Shown in pieces: positions 43,641 through 55,390 of a DNA stretch of 64,000 bases. The position numbers and the translations under genes are program-made. Source of the stretch: Metaphire vulgaris (lineage: Eukaryota; Annelida; Clitellata; Crassiclitellata; Megascolecidae). The stretch lies in assembly GCA_018105865.1 (NCBI GenBank), contig CM030872.1, forward strand, positions 6,319,016 to 6,383,015, in the 5' to 3' direction. The notes below the pieces were generated by a model. It ran no database searches, was not told the origin of the DNA, and saw nothing but the letters and a program-made list of their open reading frames with translations. The stretch's first letter is position 1, and every line of letters starts with the position of its first letter.

Positions 43641-44415
43641 AGACATGATGCCGATGGTTATAGTGTAACACACATGGTTTAAAAAATCTGCTCAACTGTG
43701 TTGCCGGATGTCATCATACCTAGTCACCGTACATTGATGAGAAACATGACTGAGCTGTACAAGACAGAAAAGTATCGTGTACAGCAGATCTATGGAGCTC
43801 TCACAACAGAAGGTTCTTGGGTATGACAGTTCATTATGTTGATTTGCTGACGCTAGATTGAGTTTCACACACGCTGGTATGTCGCAGATTTGAACACATA
43901 CTGGACAAAGAATAGCACAGGAAATTGCAGAAGAGCTGAATGAAGGAGTTTGATACCAACAGAAAAGAGTCGAGGAACAAGGCAACCCAGTGTGATACTA
44001 TGGAGTTTTTGAGTGCCATGACCTCAAGAGATCAGGGAGTACAGACAGCAGTTTTGGATTGGGAGTACATATCCAAAGAAGTGGCCTATCTCATTCGTAT
44101 GTATAGACTCTTAACCCAATTAAAGACTCTGCGAGAACTTCACGAAATTGGAAGAAAGGAATTCCTGACTTAGATCCAATGTTACTACAGGGGATCATAG
44201 ATGCTCATTATCCAATGAGACACGACGAGAGAAGTGCTTGAGTGCAGAGGCAGCACAGGCACTCGTGTTAAGAGAGACCCCGCGTGATCCAGGAATTAAA
44301 GGAGACAATATTTGAGGTGCATGTGGATCGAGAGATAAGTGTCCATCAGAGACAGCACGACTAAAGGAAAGACAGAATAATTTCCCAGAACTCAAGTAGA
44401 CCGACAAGAAGATCT
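43641..44415. other. Unassigned sequence upstream of the Rep fragment
   Basis: Plus-strand frame 43940-44173 (77 codons) and several shorter ones have protein-like composition but no motif. The HUH endonuclease motifs expected upstream of a Rep helicase were looked for and not found. Confidence 0.3.
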
Positions 44416-44840
44416 TTGTCTATCGGACTCACGCGACTTATCTGTGTTAGAGAAGTAATAACAGCCATAGCATCCGTGGGCTGGTATAAAGAGTGGAACG
44501 GCTACAACGAAACGGTCCATCGAGCAGTTATTCCGAGACAAGATGCAGCTATCGGACAACCTGTCGCCGACCTTAGACTGGGATCAACCGTCGGGCTGTG
44601 GTTGACGGGCGTTCCGGGCGTCGGCAAGAGCTACTTCGCTAAGGAGTTCTGTCAAGAAGACTGACTTACTTCATGAAGTCTGGTCTAACCAAATGGTGGG
44701 ACGGGCATACAGACCAAGCCATAGTCATCGTCGAAGACGTCGATCAGACGGCCGCTAAAAACCTGTCCCACTCCATAAAGATATGGGCCGACGAGTCTGC
44801 CTTCTACGCAGAAACCAAAGGCGGCACCAACTTATTAAAG
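44416..44840 (+). pseudogene. Endogenous CRESS-DNA virus Rep helicase fragment
   Basis: 'GLWLTGVPGVGKSYFAKEF' carries a Walker A (44608-44631) typical of superfamily 3 helicases in circovirus-like replication proteins. After a one-base shift near 44660, 'LTKWWDGHTDQ' (KWWDG at 44691-44705), a Walker B 'IVIVEDVD' (44721-44744), and 'IKIWADESAFYAETKGGT' follow in the order found in circular Rep-encoding ssDNA viruses. Rep starts rolling-circle replication; this domain unwinds DNA. The N-terminal HUH nuclease is missing, and the C-terminal motif C is cut off by a hAT element at 44841. The region is GC-richer than its neighbours. It is a broken genomic relic. Confidence 0.8.
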
Positions 44841-45620
44841 CAGGGGTGCACAACCTTTTAGGGCGAAGGGCCACATTTTTCGGTACCAAGACTCCGCGGG
44901 CCACACCCACTTGTTCTAATGCAGAAGTGCCACTTTGACACTTGACAGTAGGCCCTAACCGTTAATAGCAATATGTAATATGGTTATGGGTAAAATTTAA
45001 TTCGACAGGACTAATGGAATTAGTAGAATTTCTGATGAATACAATCAATCCAGTAGCAATAAATGGACTTGAAGTGATTAGTACTGTTATTTAAATGTAG
45101 AATTAAAGGTCAAGGCATTGTTAATCACGAATACTATGACCGTGTTCAATTATTAATTCATAAATTTAAAAAGCAAAGGTCAATCGCCTTTTTTATACCC
45201 AATGGAGTTGTTGAGACTGAACGTCTTTAACAATCTTATTCATATTTTTTGGCAGTTCACTTGTTGCAACTTTCAAAACCGAGCACTCAACCTTAACCTT
45301 AGAACATTTGCCTTCAATTTCATTACAGAAAATGTTTGTTCACACAAGTAAGTGCTTCCAAATAGTCGCGAAGGCTTTAAAGTGGCCCCGACAGCTTTCT
45401 TGCTTTCATATTAGCGCTAGAGAAGAAGCCGTTCGTTCCAATGGTCTAAGTCTCCATCAATTCAGGTTATTTATAGAAGAGACTGGAGCCTCTTACCATG
45501 ACATACCATATTACACAGATGTGAGAGACCAGAGGACGAATATTATTTTAGAATGCTTTGTTGAACTGATAGCAGAAAATTGTGAATTTCTTAACAGCAA
45601 GGGCAAAATAATAATAAATA
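44841..45620 (+). mobile_element. hAT element relic inserted in the Rep fragment
   Basis: Begins CAGGGGTGCACAACCTTTT followed by 'GGGCGAAGGGCCACATTTTT', a standard hAT terminus. The 45425-45612 frame reads 'NGLSLHQFRLFIEETGASYH', 'DIPYYTDVR' and 'ELIAENCEFLNSKGK', matching the hAT transposase stretch with 'LPYHTEVRWLSRG'. The right end was not identified, and the flanking 8-mer TATTAAAG was not found again. Confidence 0.65.
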
Positions 45621-45708
45621 ATAATAATAACAAGGTTTACCGGTAAAGTGTAGCGCTAATATGAAAGCAAAAAGCCTTGGGGCCAAAAGCCTTCGGGCCA
45701 CTTTCCAT
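45376..45708. repeat. Inverted repeat around the hAT fragment
   Basis: CTTTCATATTAGCGCTA near 45405 pairs with TAGCGCTAATATGAAAG near 45653 (17 bp exact), extending outward through AAGTGGCCC / GGGCCACTTT with small gaps. The intervening DNA includes the hAT coding fragment and (AAT)n. Could be a secondary non-autonomous element or a local inverted duplication. Confidence 0.7.
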
Positions 45709-46214
45709 TGAAATCCTGGAAACGTCCTACAAAAAATCGCCGGTTAGGGTTAGGTTACCCCTGGGTTTTAGCTGAATTATGTCATTGGTGATTATCTCAG
45801 TTTGTTTACTATTCGCTAAAACAACAAAAGAAAATTGTTATTTTTGTGATATATATGAGCTGCTTGTGATACCACTCTTCAGAGGTTAGGGTTATTTTAT
45901 TGTGGTTTTGTTTTGCTGATAATGTTTTTACTCTATATATTTAATCTACTATGGCATATCCTCTAATAATAACAAGTACAATTATGGTACTCAAGCCAAA
46001 CCATTTTTCTAGGTAAGTTATGGGTTTCAGGAATTTATGTTACATTGCCTAGGAGAGTCAACTGTTTTGTCATTTCAAACCATATTAAGCAGCAGGAACA
46101 TAGTTTTCTTGTGTCATGTTTGAACTACTAACCTTCAATATTTTATAATTTATGATCCATCATGTTTCAAAAATGTCTAATCCAATAGATAGACTTTCGG
46201 AACCGGTTTAGATG
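45709..46214. other. Unassigned AT-rich stretch
   Basis: No coding frame. Two GGTTAGGGTTAGG units at 45740 are only a chance telomere-like motif. Confidence 0.3.
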
Positions 46215-46560
46215 GAAAGATTGATTGAGAACATCTCATGGATTGGATCTGTTGAGCGGTTTCCATATCCAAACAGAATCAGAGAATCAGAACTGCCAAA
46301 CCAGAAACAATACCTGCTAAGATTACCCAAATTCAGCACGAGTGAATGAAAAAAAAACAGAACTGAAGTTGTGGACAAAGGGAAAACAGTGAATGAGGAG
46401 TACTACAGAGATCTTGCCATTTTATACTACAACAGATGCAGGATGTAGCTCCATTGTAGTAATGCTACCATTGAAGATTCTGGCTTTCCAATGTATGGTG
46501 TCTGGCCAGGAGACTCCTTAAATTCCATAGAACATCTATGTTTGTTATCTAGTTAAACCG
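46215..46560 (+). pseudogene. Possible Tc1/mariner transposase relic
   Basis: Conceptual reading gives 'NEEYYRDLAILYYNRCRM', 'CSNATIEDSGFPMYGVWPG', 'DSLNSIEHLCLL'. The last part parallels the 'WPGNSPDLNPIEHLW' motif at the end of the mariner core, and 'EEYYRDL' parallels 'S-x-x-Y-x-x-L-L'. A deletion appears to join them, removing the central 'QD-x-A-x-x-H' region. Similarity is partial. Confidence 0.45.
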
Positions 46561-47639
46561 AGATAAACTTAAAGCTGTTTCACACAAAGTTTTTTATAAT
46601 CTGATCATCGTTTTCCCAAAAGCGTTGAGAATAAAAGAGTTTCTACTAAATAATTGTTCACTATCTCCCTTATGCAAGAAAAATCAAATTATGTATAATA
46701 AAGCAAAATGACATGCTGTAGTCTTTCTGGACATAGTGGTTCAGAAAGTTTCGTTATCCCTGTTTGTTTCCTGATAGAATAAGACCTGAAGTCAAAGATG
46801 AAGGACTATTGTTACTTCAATAATTGTTTTATTAAAAGACTTTTGAATAATTAATACTGAGTATTGTGTTGATGACAATTAGTTGCTGCATTCTATTGCA
46901 TTGGTTAAAATGTTAATCTTGTATATAATATAACAATAATTGTACTTGTATAAAAGTGGTGCATTGGTGCTTGTAAACTGCATAATATTGAAAGTTGCCA
47001 TTGTTAAATGTTGTGAAGGTGTAAGATAGTATTATTTTACAGAATAACTTCTTTTGATTGGCATTTTAATTTGGAAAATGAGCCAATGTGTCACCTATTA
47101 GTAGTAATTCTATATCTTTCGGGGTGTTGACTGATTCATTGCCAGTTAATATTTGGCCTGTGGATCATTAAAAGTTTCGGGAACTTTTCTTTCCACCGGG
47201 AATCAAGAGAATCCTCGCAGTCATTCTGAAATGTCAGGTGTCACTAGTAGACCTGTTGCCTTTTCAACACGTTTGAGTCAGAGCTGTGGACAGTTAGCAA
47301 TACAGAAACCTTCAGCATTCACAGATGCTTTCAATTAACAGGTGTCTTGTGAGCCACAGTGCTTACCAGTTTTTCAGTTGTCGATAATTATTCTCAATTG
47401 TTGCGTACATGTGATTCAGATTTGAGGGGGCATGTTGACAACACGGCAGTCGTTGATGTAAATATGAGCGGTGTGGTGAATGATAACTGACCTCATAACA
47501 TGTTGGGATCCATGATTACTGAAAATCCTTCTGTACCTTCTCCTTCTAAACAGATTGTCCAATTATTTTATGGATACTTAGAAGAAGGATCCTTGCGAGT
47601 TTCTCCAGGAATTTCAATTCTGGGCTTCGTTTCAACAAC
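46561..47639. other. Unassigned, AT-rich
   Basis: No supported gene. A 61-codon frame at 47153-47338 has no motif. Confidence 0.25.
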
Positions 47640-47840
47640 TTGAAGAGCTTCGATCTCAGATTTTTAGTTGACTTTAATACACCATCTAAAGCATTTAGAA
47701 GTGCAGCATCCCTAGGAAAAGCAGTCAGCCGTGTATCACGTTATCTGTTTCAGAGCCCACGCAAAAAAGCTGCAGTAGTCCGGAAACTTGCGATATCAAC
47801 ATCACTGTGTGGTACTCCAAGAGGACAGTCAAATGCATGA
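47640..47840 (+). pseudogene. Fragment of an unclassified transposon protein
   Basis: 66 codons with 'FRSAASLGKAVSRVSRYLFQ' and 'SPRKKAAVVRKLA'. The pattern R-x-x-SLGKA-x-x-R-x2-R-x-LP-x-SPRKK-x-AVV is one I have seen near the start of high-copy transposon proteins in cnidarians and arthropods. The rest is absent; piggyBac element 2 begins just downstream. Confidence 0.35.
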
Positions 47841-47954
47841 AGATTCCGAGTAAGACAGGCAACGAGTGCAGGAGTTCTATCAACAGGATGACATCTCAAG
47901 ACAAGCACCTGGCTATACTGAAACCTTCGAAAGGCAAGAGGAAATTCCCGGGTA

Positions 47955-49278
<1,324 letters not shown>

Positions 49279-49329
49279 CGTATACTGTAAAAGAGATGAA
49301 TGTGGCAAATAGGACAAATTGGCTTCCAA
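49279..49329. other. Unassigned junction
   Basis: Short gap between the truncated piggyBac and the next relic. Confidence 0.2.
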
Positions 49330-49832
49330 AAAACCCATATCGACAAAGGTCTATAAAGCTGAACTTGTCAGCTAGTCAGAGAACGACATTTACCTCCTAG
49401 CGTAGAGTTGGTGTAAAAAAACTGTGAAATTGTTAAAGTCAAGTACCAGAAGAGCAGGTAAGGAAATTCGAATAGGAGCACTCTTCTTGTAAAGCATCGT
49501 TTACTGCACCGAAGTACGTTGGAATTCAACGGGATGAAAAAAGTGTGCCAAAAGACAGCGATTGACTAGTCGGTCTCATAGCAGTGCTGCCAGCTCACAG
49601 AGAAGGAAAGCTGCTTAGTGTTCCAGTCATTTCTGATGGCACTGGAACAGCCCAGGCCACTGTTACCCATGCTGTCATATACGAGTGAAGAATTGAAAAT
49701 GCCATTGTCTGTCTAGTTTTTGATACAACTGCTTCTAATTCCGGTTGGATGAATGGAGCTTGTGTCAAGCTAGAGACATTACTAGGCAGAAAAGTAGGCC
49801 TATTCTACTTTGCTTGTCGACACCATGTAATG
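49330..49832 (+). pseudogene. Unclassified transposon protein fragment ('VFDTTASNSG')
   Basis: Blocks 'LPAHREGKLLSVPVISDGTG', 'TAQATVTHAVI' and 'IENAIVCLVFDTTASNSGWM', 'NGACVKLETLLGRK', 'FYFACRHHVM'. A D-rich 'FDTTASN' motif followed by 'ACRHH' recalls an uncharacterised transposase-like family of invertebrates. Stops at about 49565 and 49690. It ends exactly where a hAT MITE is inserted. Confidence 0.4.
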
Positions 49833-50533
49833 CAGTGGTTCCCAAACGGTGGTACGCGTACCCCCAGGGGTACAAAATGGACTTCCTAGGGGGTACGCGG
49901 CGGAAAGTAGAAAGTCAGTGGAATTCTTATGCACTGATGTTTGATAGTAACAAATTTCACAATATTTGCAAAAGTTCTAAAAAATTGTGATTGGATTTGA
50001 TTTTCTCAAACTGCAGTGACAGATGTAGACCTTCTGGACTCCTCTAACCCGTCACCCCTCGCTATAGATTTAAAGTTTAGCCTGTCCTATCACCTTGTGG
50101 TATTGGACTTTTCCTTGGTCAGCGCGGAAAATTCAAAAATCGCCCTGCGTTGGATCAAAGACGGAGCCAAGATTCTCGAAACTGGCTGATGAGATGCAAC
50201 CTCATCCGTCTCATTGATTCATCTTATTGTTTTCATTTGACCGATAGGTTATGCAAGTTTAACTTTGAATGCTACAAGTACGATATTTTTATCCTAATAA
50301 GCTTTAATAAAACCTAGTAGGCCTAGTAACTAGTTAATGATTATGGCTAATGCAGTCCGATTAATTACATGTAGGTTTCAAGACATTATTAAATTTCATG
50401 ATTCAGATATCATGTTTATGCTTTTAAAAATCGAAAGTGTGCCTCCTTAAGTTTACTTTGAAAATTAGGGGTACACGGATTTTCGAAAAATGTCTGAAGG
50501 GGTACGCCGACCGAAAAAGTTTGGGAACCACTG
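49833..50533. mobile_element. hAT-type non-autonomous element with perfect 8-bp target duplication
   Basis: Begins CAGTGGTTCCCAAACGGTGG and ends GTTTGGGAACCACTG. ATGTAATG is present immediately on both sides (49825-49832, 50534-50541), an exact 8-bp duplication. The interior is 701 bp without transposase; 'GGTACGC-GTACCCCCAGGGGTAC' near the left end and 'GGGGTACGCCGACCG' near the right are subterminal inverted motifs. Confidence 0.92.
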
Positions 50534-51036
50534 ATGTAATGGAAAGAATGTTGTGCGAAGAAGCTATGGCTGCCCACAAGGAACCCACAGTTATAAAAGC
50601 AGCAAATGCGTGTGGTACTCACTTATTTGTCATCCCAGGCGGGTTAACCTCAAAGTTGCAACCCATAGATATTGCGGTAAATCATCCTTTCAAGACTTAT
50701 ATTAGGACAGAAGGGGGATAGATTGCTGCAGATGGGGAACACACTTTAACCCCAAGTGGACGCCAGTGTAGAGCAGAGTTTGCAGAAGTCTGACGCTGGG
50801 TTGTGACGGCATGGGTTAAAATAACAGACACCACAATAATAAATGGTTAACATAAATCAGGGATTACAGGCGTGTGTGGTGTACCGGTAAATCTCAATGA
50901 AGCCGATAACATTAACAGAGCAGCAACGATGAAAGCGATGAGGCAGATAGCGAAGCTGAACTGGCAGTTAGGGCGTTCCTGGTAGCAAGTGATGATAACT
51001 CGGACTTTCAAGGATCTGCAGTAAGTAATGCTGATT
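50534..51036 (+). pseudogene. Tigger/pogo transposase C-terminus
   Basis: 'HLFVIPGGLTSKLQPIDIAV' with 'NHPFKTYIR' is the classic Tigger motif ('IPGGLTS-x-LQPLD-x-x-x-NKPFK'), containing the last acidic residue of the DDD triad (LQP-I-D). Downstream 'EHTLTPSGRQCRAEF' and 'RWVVTAW' continue the family, and near 50920-51035 a frame reads an acidic tail ('SNDESDEADSEAELAV', 'SDDNSDFQG'). Stops interrupt it. This is not part of the Tigger at 16.9-19.2 kb, which lacks this region. Confidence 0.75.
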
Positions 51037-51229
51037 AAACATTCTATCACGTTCTGTTAAATAATAATTAAGTAAAACAGATTTCTTCTTTTGACTATCC
51101 GTTATATTTCTCAGACTTCAAAGATTCTGCTTAATAAAATCTATTGTATAAATATCGAATTTTGTCTGTCTAGTCAGAGCCGTAACTTGTAGGGGCAGAG
51201 GGGACAATGACACTGACTGAGGCACCAAA
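51037..51229. other. Unassigned
   Basis: Short AT-rich gap; nothing recognised. Confidence 0.2.
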
Positions 51230-51935
51230 GAAGGACTACATTGCTTCGATTCATCTGTAAAACAGCCTCTAACAGTATATCCACCACTGTTCTCACTGGT
51301 ACAGACCTCAACAAAGAAGCAATTAATTCAGATTACGATGGCATTGAAAAATTCAGAGTGACGATGATGATAAATGGTCGGATGCAATTTCAGAGTTTTT
51401 TCAATATGTTCCAGGAATCCGAAAGTAACAGTTTTGGTGAATTTCACAGACAATGGACAGTTTTATTTTGACACAATATCTGATGCAGTTGCTGAACAGA
51501 TGAATCTCAACATTGCACAGAACATAGAGAAAACAGGCCATCCATTCGCAGAACATTGAATTTACAATTGAAGACCTTTCTGCATGTATTGGACTAGTGC
51601 ATTTTATGGGACTTCATCAGTTAACCAAATTACGGACCTATTGGAGAAATGAGGCACAGTGGGGCATTCCCGTAGCGAAGGCAATAATTACATCGAAAAG
51701 GTACAATAAAATCATGGAAGTAATTCACTGCAATGAAATTACCTGTAATTCACCATTTGAGGAGCAGGAACACGACAAGCTACCGAAGCTGCAGCCAGGA
51801 ATTGACAAACAGAAGAATGACCATTTGGTCAGGTCGAAAAAAGGCCTATTACCTACCATACAAACACCATAGAAAAGATCACAAAACGAGACCAGGGGAA
51901 ATGTAAGCCAACACCAATACTTACATACAACAAGA
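51230..51935 (+). pseudogene. piggyBac transposase relic, subfamily B copy 1
   Basis: Frames 51241-51471, 51374-51559 and 51597-51872 read a decayed relative of the protein at 52795: 'AINSDYDG', 'FDTISDAVAEQMNLNIAQNI', 'IEDLSACIGLVHFMGLHQL', 'SKRYNKIMEVIHCNE', then 'TPILTYNKNNMG'. The last part reaches the 'YN-x-x-MGGVD' neighbourhood of the third catalytic Asp, but the middle (first two Asp motifs) is deleted. Sequence immediately after is of hAT type. Confidence 0.6.
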
Positions 51936-52304
51936 ACAACATGGGTGCAGAAGTACTGTCCAATATTGACATCAACACACTTCTTGCCAGTGAATGGGCA
52001 TGCTTAGAGGACGTTCCATCACTACTGGAACCGTTTGCAAATTTAACAGACATACTACAAACTAACAAACATAACCTCTAGCATACAACCATTCATGTGA
52101 TTGACATACACAACAATAGTGACTTGAAAGCTGCATTTATTCATAACGACTTGCTAACTTTTTACGGCTGATATGTTCCTACAGAAACATTCCCAGACAT
52201 AGTGACATCTAGCTTTAAAGATCACTATCACTATTCTTTAAAGACATTGTGTCTATTTGGTAGCACTTACTCTTGCGAACAGATGTTTTCTAGAATGAAA
52301 AACA
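51936..52304 (+). pseudogene. hAT transposase C-terminal relic (GTF2IRD2/ZBED-like lineage)
   Basis: 'INTLLASEWACLEDVPSLLE', 'PFANLTDILQ' and, after a stop, 'TSSFKDHYHYSLKTLCLFGS' with 'TYSCEQMFSRMKNI' give the hAT C-terminal dimerisation domain ('FGSTY-x-CEQ-x-FS-x-MK'). It ends at a TTAA that is the insertion site of the piggyBac element starting at 52309. Confidence 0.65.
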
Positions 52305-53499
52305 TTAACCCTTTCATGGGCACTGGGAAGTATACTTCCTGCATAAGACTAGCAGCTCCTGGGCCAGGGGAATTATTATTCCCAGAGATTTTCTTACTTA
52401 TTTTGACATGTTATAGTTGTTAAAGTATCTATGCGCATAGATCTTGCTAGTGCCATTCATTTTTGGCAGATTTTAGCTGGCATACAGTGTGAACAAAGTT
52501 GTGAATTTCAGGACTTTCCGTGAGAACATTTTCAATTCTTCTCCATAGTCAATTTACATAAAAATGCTTTCAATTATGCGTTATTTTTGAGGGGAATAGT
52601 TGTTTCATTGATTATAAATGCCCCATTTTGGGGGAATCACTTCGTGGGAACATGCACATGTGTATATTTAGCTCAGAAAGTGAAAGTGAAAGTCAGAAAG
52701 TAGGGCAGGGCCGAAAAAATTTCTGCCACTCATTGTGGTTTCTGCTCAACCATTGTAACACTTTTCATTTATAGGATTATTCAACACTTCAACAATGACA
52801 GCACGCTACAATACCAGACGCAGACTCACAGGTTTACAAGTTTTGGAAGAGTTGTATGCCTTGCCCAGTGACGACGACGATTCGGACACTGAAATTGACG
52901 AAGGCAGCAAAGAAGAGCTACTGTGTCTGGAATCATCTACACAACAGCCGTCTACCAGTTTGTCCACTTCTGTTCACACAAATGCAGACCTCGATGAAGA
53001 AGCGATGGATTCAGATTACGATGACAATGGATCAAATTCAGAGAGCGAGGACGATGATCTATGGTCAAATGCTATTTCCAAGCACTTTGAAAATCTACAT
53101 CCAGTAAGTTCCAGCAATCCAGAAGTAACAGCTTTAATGAATTCCACTGACAATGCACGGTCCTATTTTGATACTATTTTTGATGCAGACATATGCGCTC
53201 ATATTGTTGAACAAACAAATCTCTATATTGCACAGAAGATAGGGGAAACAGGCCGTAATTCACAGAACTTTGAATTTGCAGTTGAAGATCTTTATGCATG
53301 GATTGGTCTATTGATTTTGCTTCACAGTGAAGAACTGCCAGTGCCAAAACCTCAAGAAAAATTAACAGTGACTGAGGAAGAAGAACCAATGGGTGCCAGT
53401 GTTGACAATTGTGATGGTGCCGATGATGTAATGCAGAATCCTAGCTTTGAGGCAAATGGTTGTCTTCTGAACCACACTTACTGGACCAGGGCGATTTGA
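52305..53499 (+). mobile_element. piggyBac element, subfamily B copy 2 (3' truncated)
   Basis: TTAA at 52305-52308, then CCCTTTCATGGGCACTGGG. A 14-bp perfect palindrome GGAAGTATACTTCC (52326-52339) and 'GGGGAATTATTATTCCC' (about 52366) follow as subterminal motifs, the same design as in element 1 but with different sequence. The transposase N-terminus follows at 52795. No right end found. Confidence 0.7.
52795..53499 (+). pseudogene. piggyBac transposase N-terminal half, subfamily B
   Basis: An open 234-codon frame from ATG: basic start ('MTARYNTRRRLTG'), long acidic leader ('SDDDDSDTEIDEGSKEE', 'SESEDDDLW'), then 'FDTIFDADICAHIVEQTNLY' and 'FEFAVEDLYAWIGLLILL', which is the helical region that precedes the first catalytic Asp. 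After residue ~180 the sequence switches to an unrelated acidic stretch, so the catalytic core is lost. Confidence 0.7.
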
Positions 53500-54212
53500 A
53501 TGATCTATTGGAGCATTAAGTTGTGGCCGCATGCCGCTGCAGCGACGTCTTCTTGGTGCACCAGGTAATTTCCATGACATCCGCGGCATTTCCTGCTATA
53601 AACCCAGCCGTTCTTCGTGCTATCATCAGAGGTATCGCTAGAGCTGGAGGATTCTCTACCGCCCCATTTCCAGGGGTGGAAGCGCACGTGTCGACGTTCA
53701 CTCCAATCGCATCAGGCCCTTTTCCGCCTCCTACCCTGTCGCGCCACCTGGCTTGGATGACACGGACCTGATGGACATCATTATTCATCTGCAGGAGAAC
53801 CCAAATCCCATGCCACCCCTTGCTACTGTTACTGAGGATCCTGGCACTCCGATCAAAGATGAACGGATAAATGCATCACCCTTCATGGAATGATGAGTCA
53901 TCAATCCCTTTTCTTTAGCTTTACAGGCAGTAACATTATATTGCCTAGCCCTTTTTGCACTATGTTAGTTTAATTGCATCATTACTCTCTAGAAGAAAAA
54001 CTTCAAAATGGACCTCATTTTTACAACCTTTGTTTTGCTTGTCGATGTTGGCATGGCGTCTGATTTGCAAATCAGCCAGCACGGCACAGTTGGAGCGAGA
54101 CTTTTCGTCTGTGGGAAGGACTATAACAGATGCTAGATTGCTGCTATCTGCATTGAAAGTTGAAAACATTGAACTAGTTCGATGGGGATTGCGTTCCGGG
54201 TTGTTGCAATAA
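53500..54212 (+). pseudogene. hAT C-terminal relic and unassigned leader
   Basis: 53955-54212 ends 'STAQLERDFSSVGRTITDAR', 'LLLSALKVENIELVRWGLRS', a hAT dimerisation motif of a different lineage from 51936-52304. Upstream, 53516-53890 contains moderately coding-like frames (82 codons at 53523; 'DTDLMDIIIHLQENPNPMPP' ending at 53893) without a family. Confidence 0.55.
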
Positions 54213-55390
54213 CAACTCGAAAAAAAAAACTATTTATGTGCTAGAATGTATGTATGTATGTTTTTAAAATTGCAATTGTACTTTCACGTTGTTGTATGGA
54301 TACGTTGGGTTGGGTTTGGGTCAGCATACAGGAATATCGTTTGGGTTGGGTTGGAAAGTTGGTGGGTTGGGTTTGGGTTCAGAAAACTGACCCATGGAAA
54401 ACTCTGAAAGTAAGATATGCCAGTACATAACACATAGCTAAGCCAACCAAAGACTATGAATACACAAAAGAGCTACAAATAAAATTCCATCTTCTGGGAA
54501 AAAATTGATATTCAAATTATCACCATTTACATAATTCATTAAATGATTTATTGAGAGTGGAGAGGCTGGGGCAATTATATCAGCAAGACTCAATCATCTA
54601 TCAGCAAAAACTGTTAAATCTTTGTTGCTAGGAAAGCTACAATGTGATCTAGAACTACGGCAAATTGAGACTGCTGGAATCACAGGTCTAGCATTACCAA
54701 TCTCAGTGCACAAGCCACGTGTAAAAGTGAAACTGAAGTTAAGCCGATTACTGAGTGACTATTGACTAGTACGACAGCAATCATAAAGAAAGCAAGAAGT
54801 ACAAGTAAAATTCATGAAGACTACAACAAAACGAACGGGTGCCATATTCACTTGGCTTACAAATGATATTTGCCGGATGCCATTTCAGCACATTATCACT
54901 ATTATGCCTGCACCTGAAGCATGTGGCAGCAGTGCTTGTCATTACTATTTTGACAAGTCTGCAATGGAACACGTTCTGGTCCAACTTCAGTAAATGGCCT
55001 ATCAAAAAAAGCACAAGTTTTAGGTTTGAAAAAGCACTAATTGATGCCTTTAACAGAACTGCTTGAGAAAACTAAAGATATTAACATACAACCAAGATAT
55101 GAAAACACTTGTTCATTCTTGGTTCGTAAGAAGATCAGGGAGCCCTGCGGACGTCCGTGTCAGAGCGGAATATGTTGGACGCACAAACCACGACTCAATT
55201 GCAAGCCGTGCCTAGAAAGTGGATTATATCCTCCCTGCGCATGCGCCTCTGGCAGATAATGGCAAAGCAGGGTGTGAAATATTTTTGTAAATTCCTGAAA
55301 GAAATATCTGATGTTACTGAGAATGGATAAAAAATGTTATATATATAAATCAATTGAATATAGATATTCATACATAATAAAAATGGCAGA
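54213..55390. other. Mostly unassigned; second GGGTTGGGTT repeat at 54301-54405
   Basis: The G/T-rich repeat matches 1035-1131. Frames at 54839-55066 and 55041-55259 are short; the latter is Cys-rich ('REPCGRPCQSGICW', 'CKPCLESG', 'PPCACAS') but has no ATG support or known fold. Confidence 0.35.

Noticed and set aside
43692..43985. 97-codon minus-strand Cys/Ser-rich frame
   Set aside because: No family features; overlapping plus-strand frames are equally open; probably chance.
44416..44664. Cellular AAA+ or bacterial plasmid helicase as source of the Walker motifs
   Set aside because: The specific order KWWDG, Walker B, 'IKIWAD', 'KGG' is that of CRESS Rep; kept as an alternative only if a search says otherwise.
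45735..45752. GGTTAGGGTTAGG as a telomeric array
   Set aside because: Only about two units are present and they do not extend; a similar single unit at 14350 is also isolated.
45745..45762. 'TTACCCCTGG' as the right end of the hAT starting at 44841
   Set aside because: Only seven bases match the inverted terminus, and the following 8 bp agree with TATTAAAG at four positions only.
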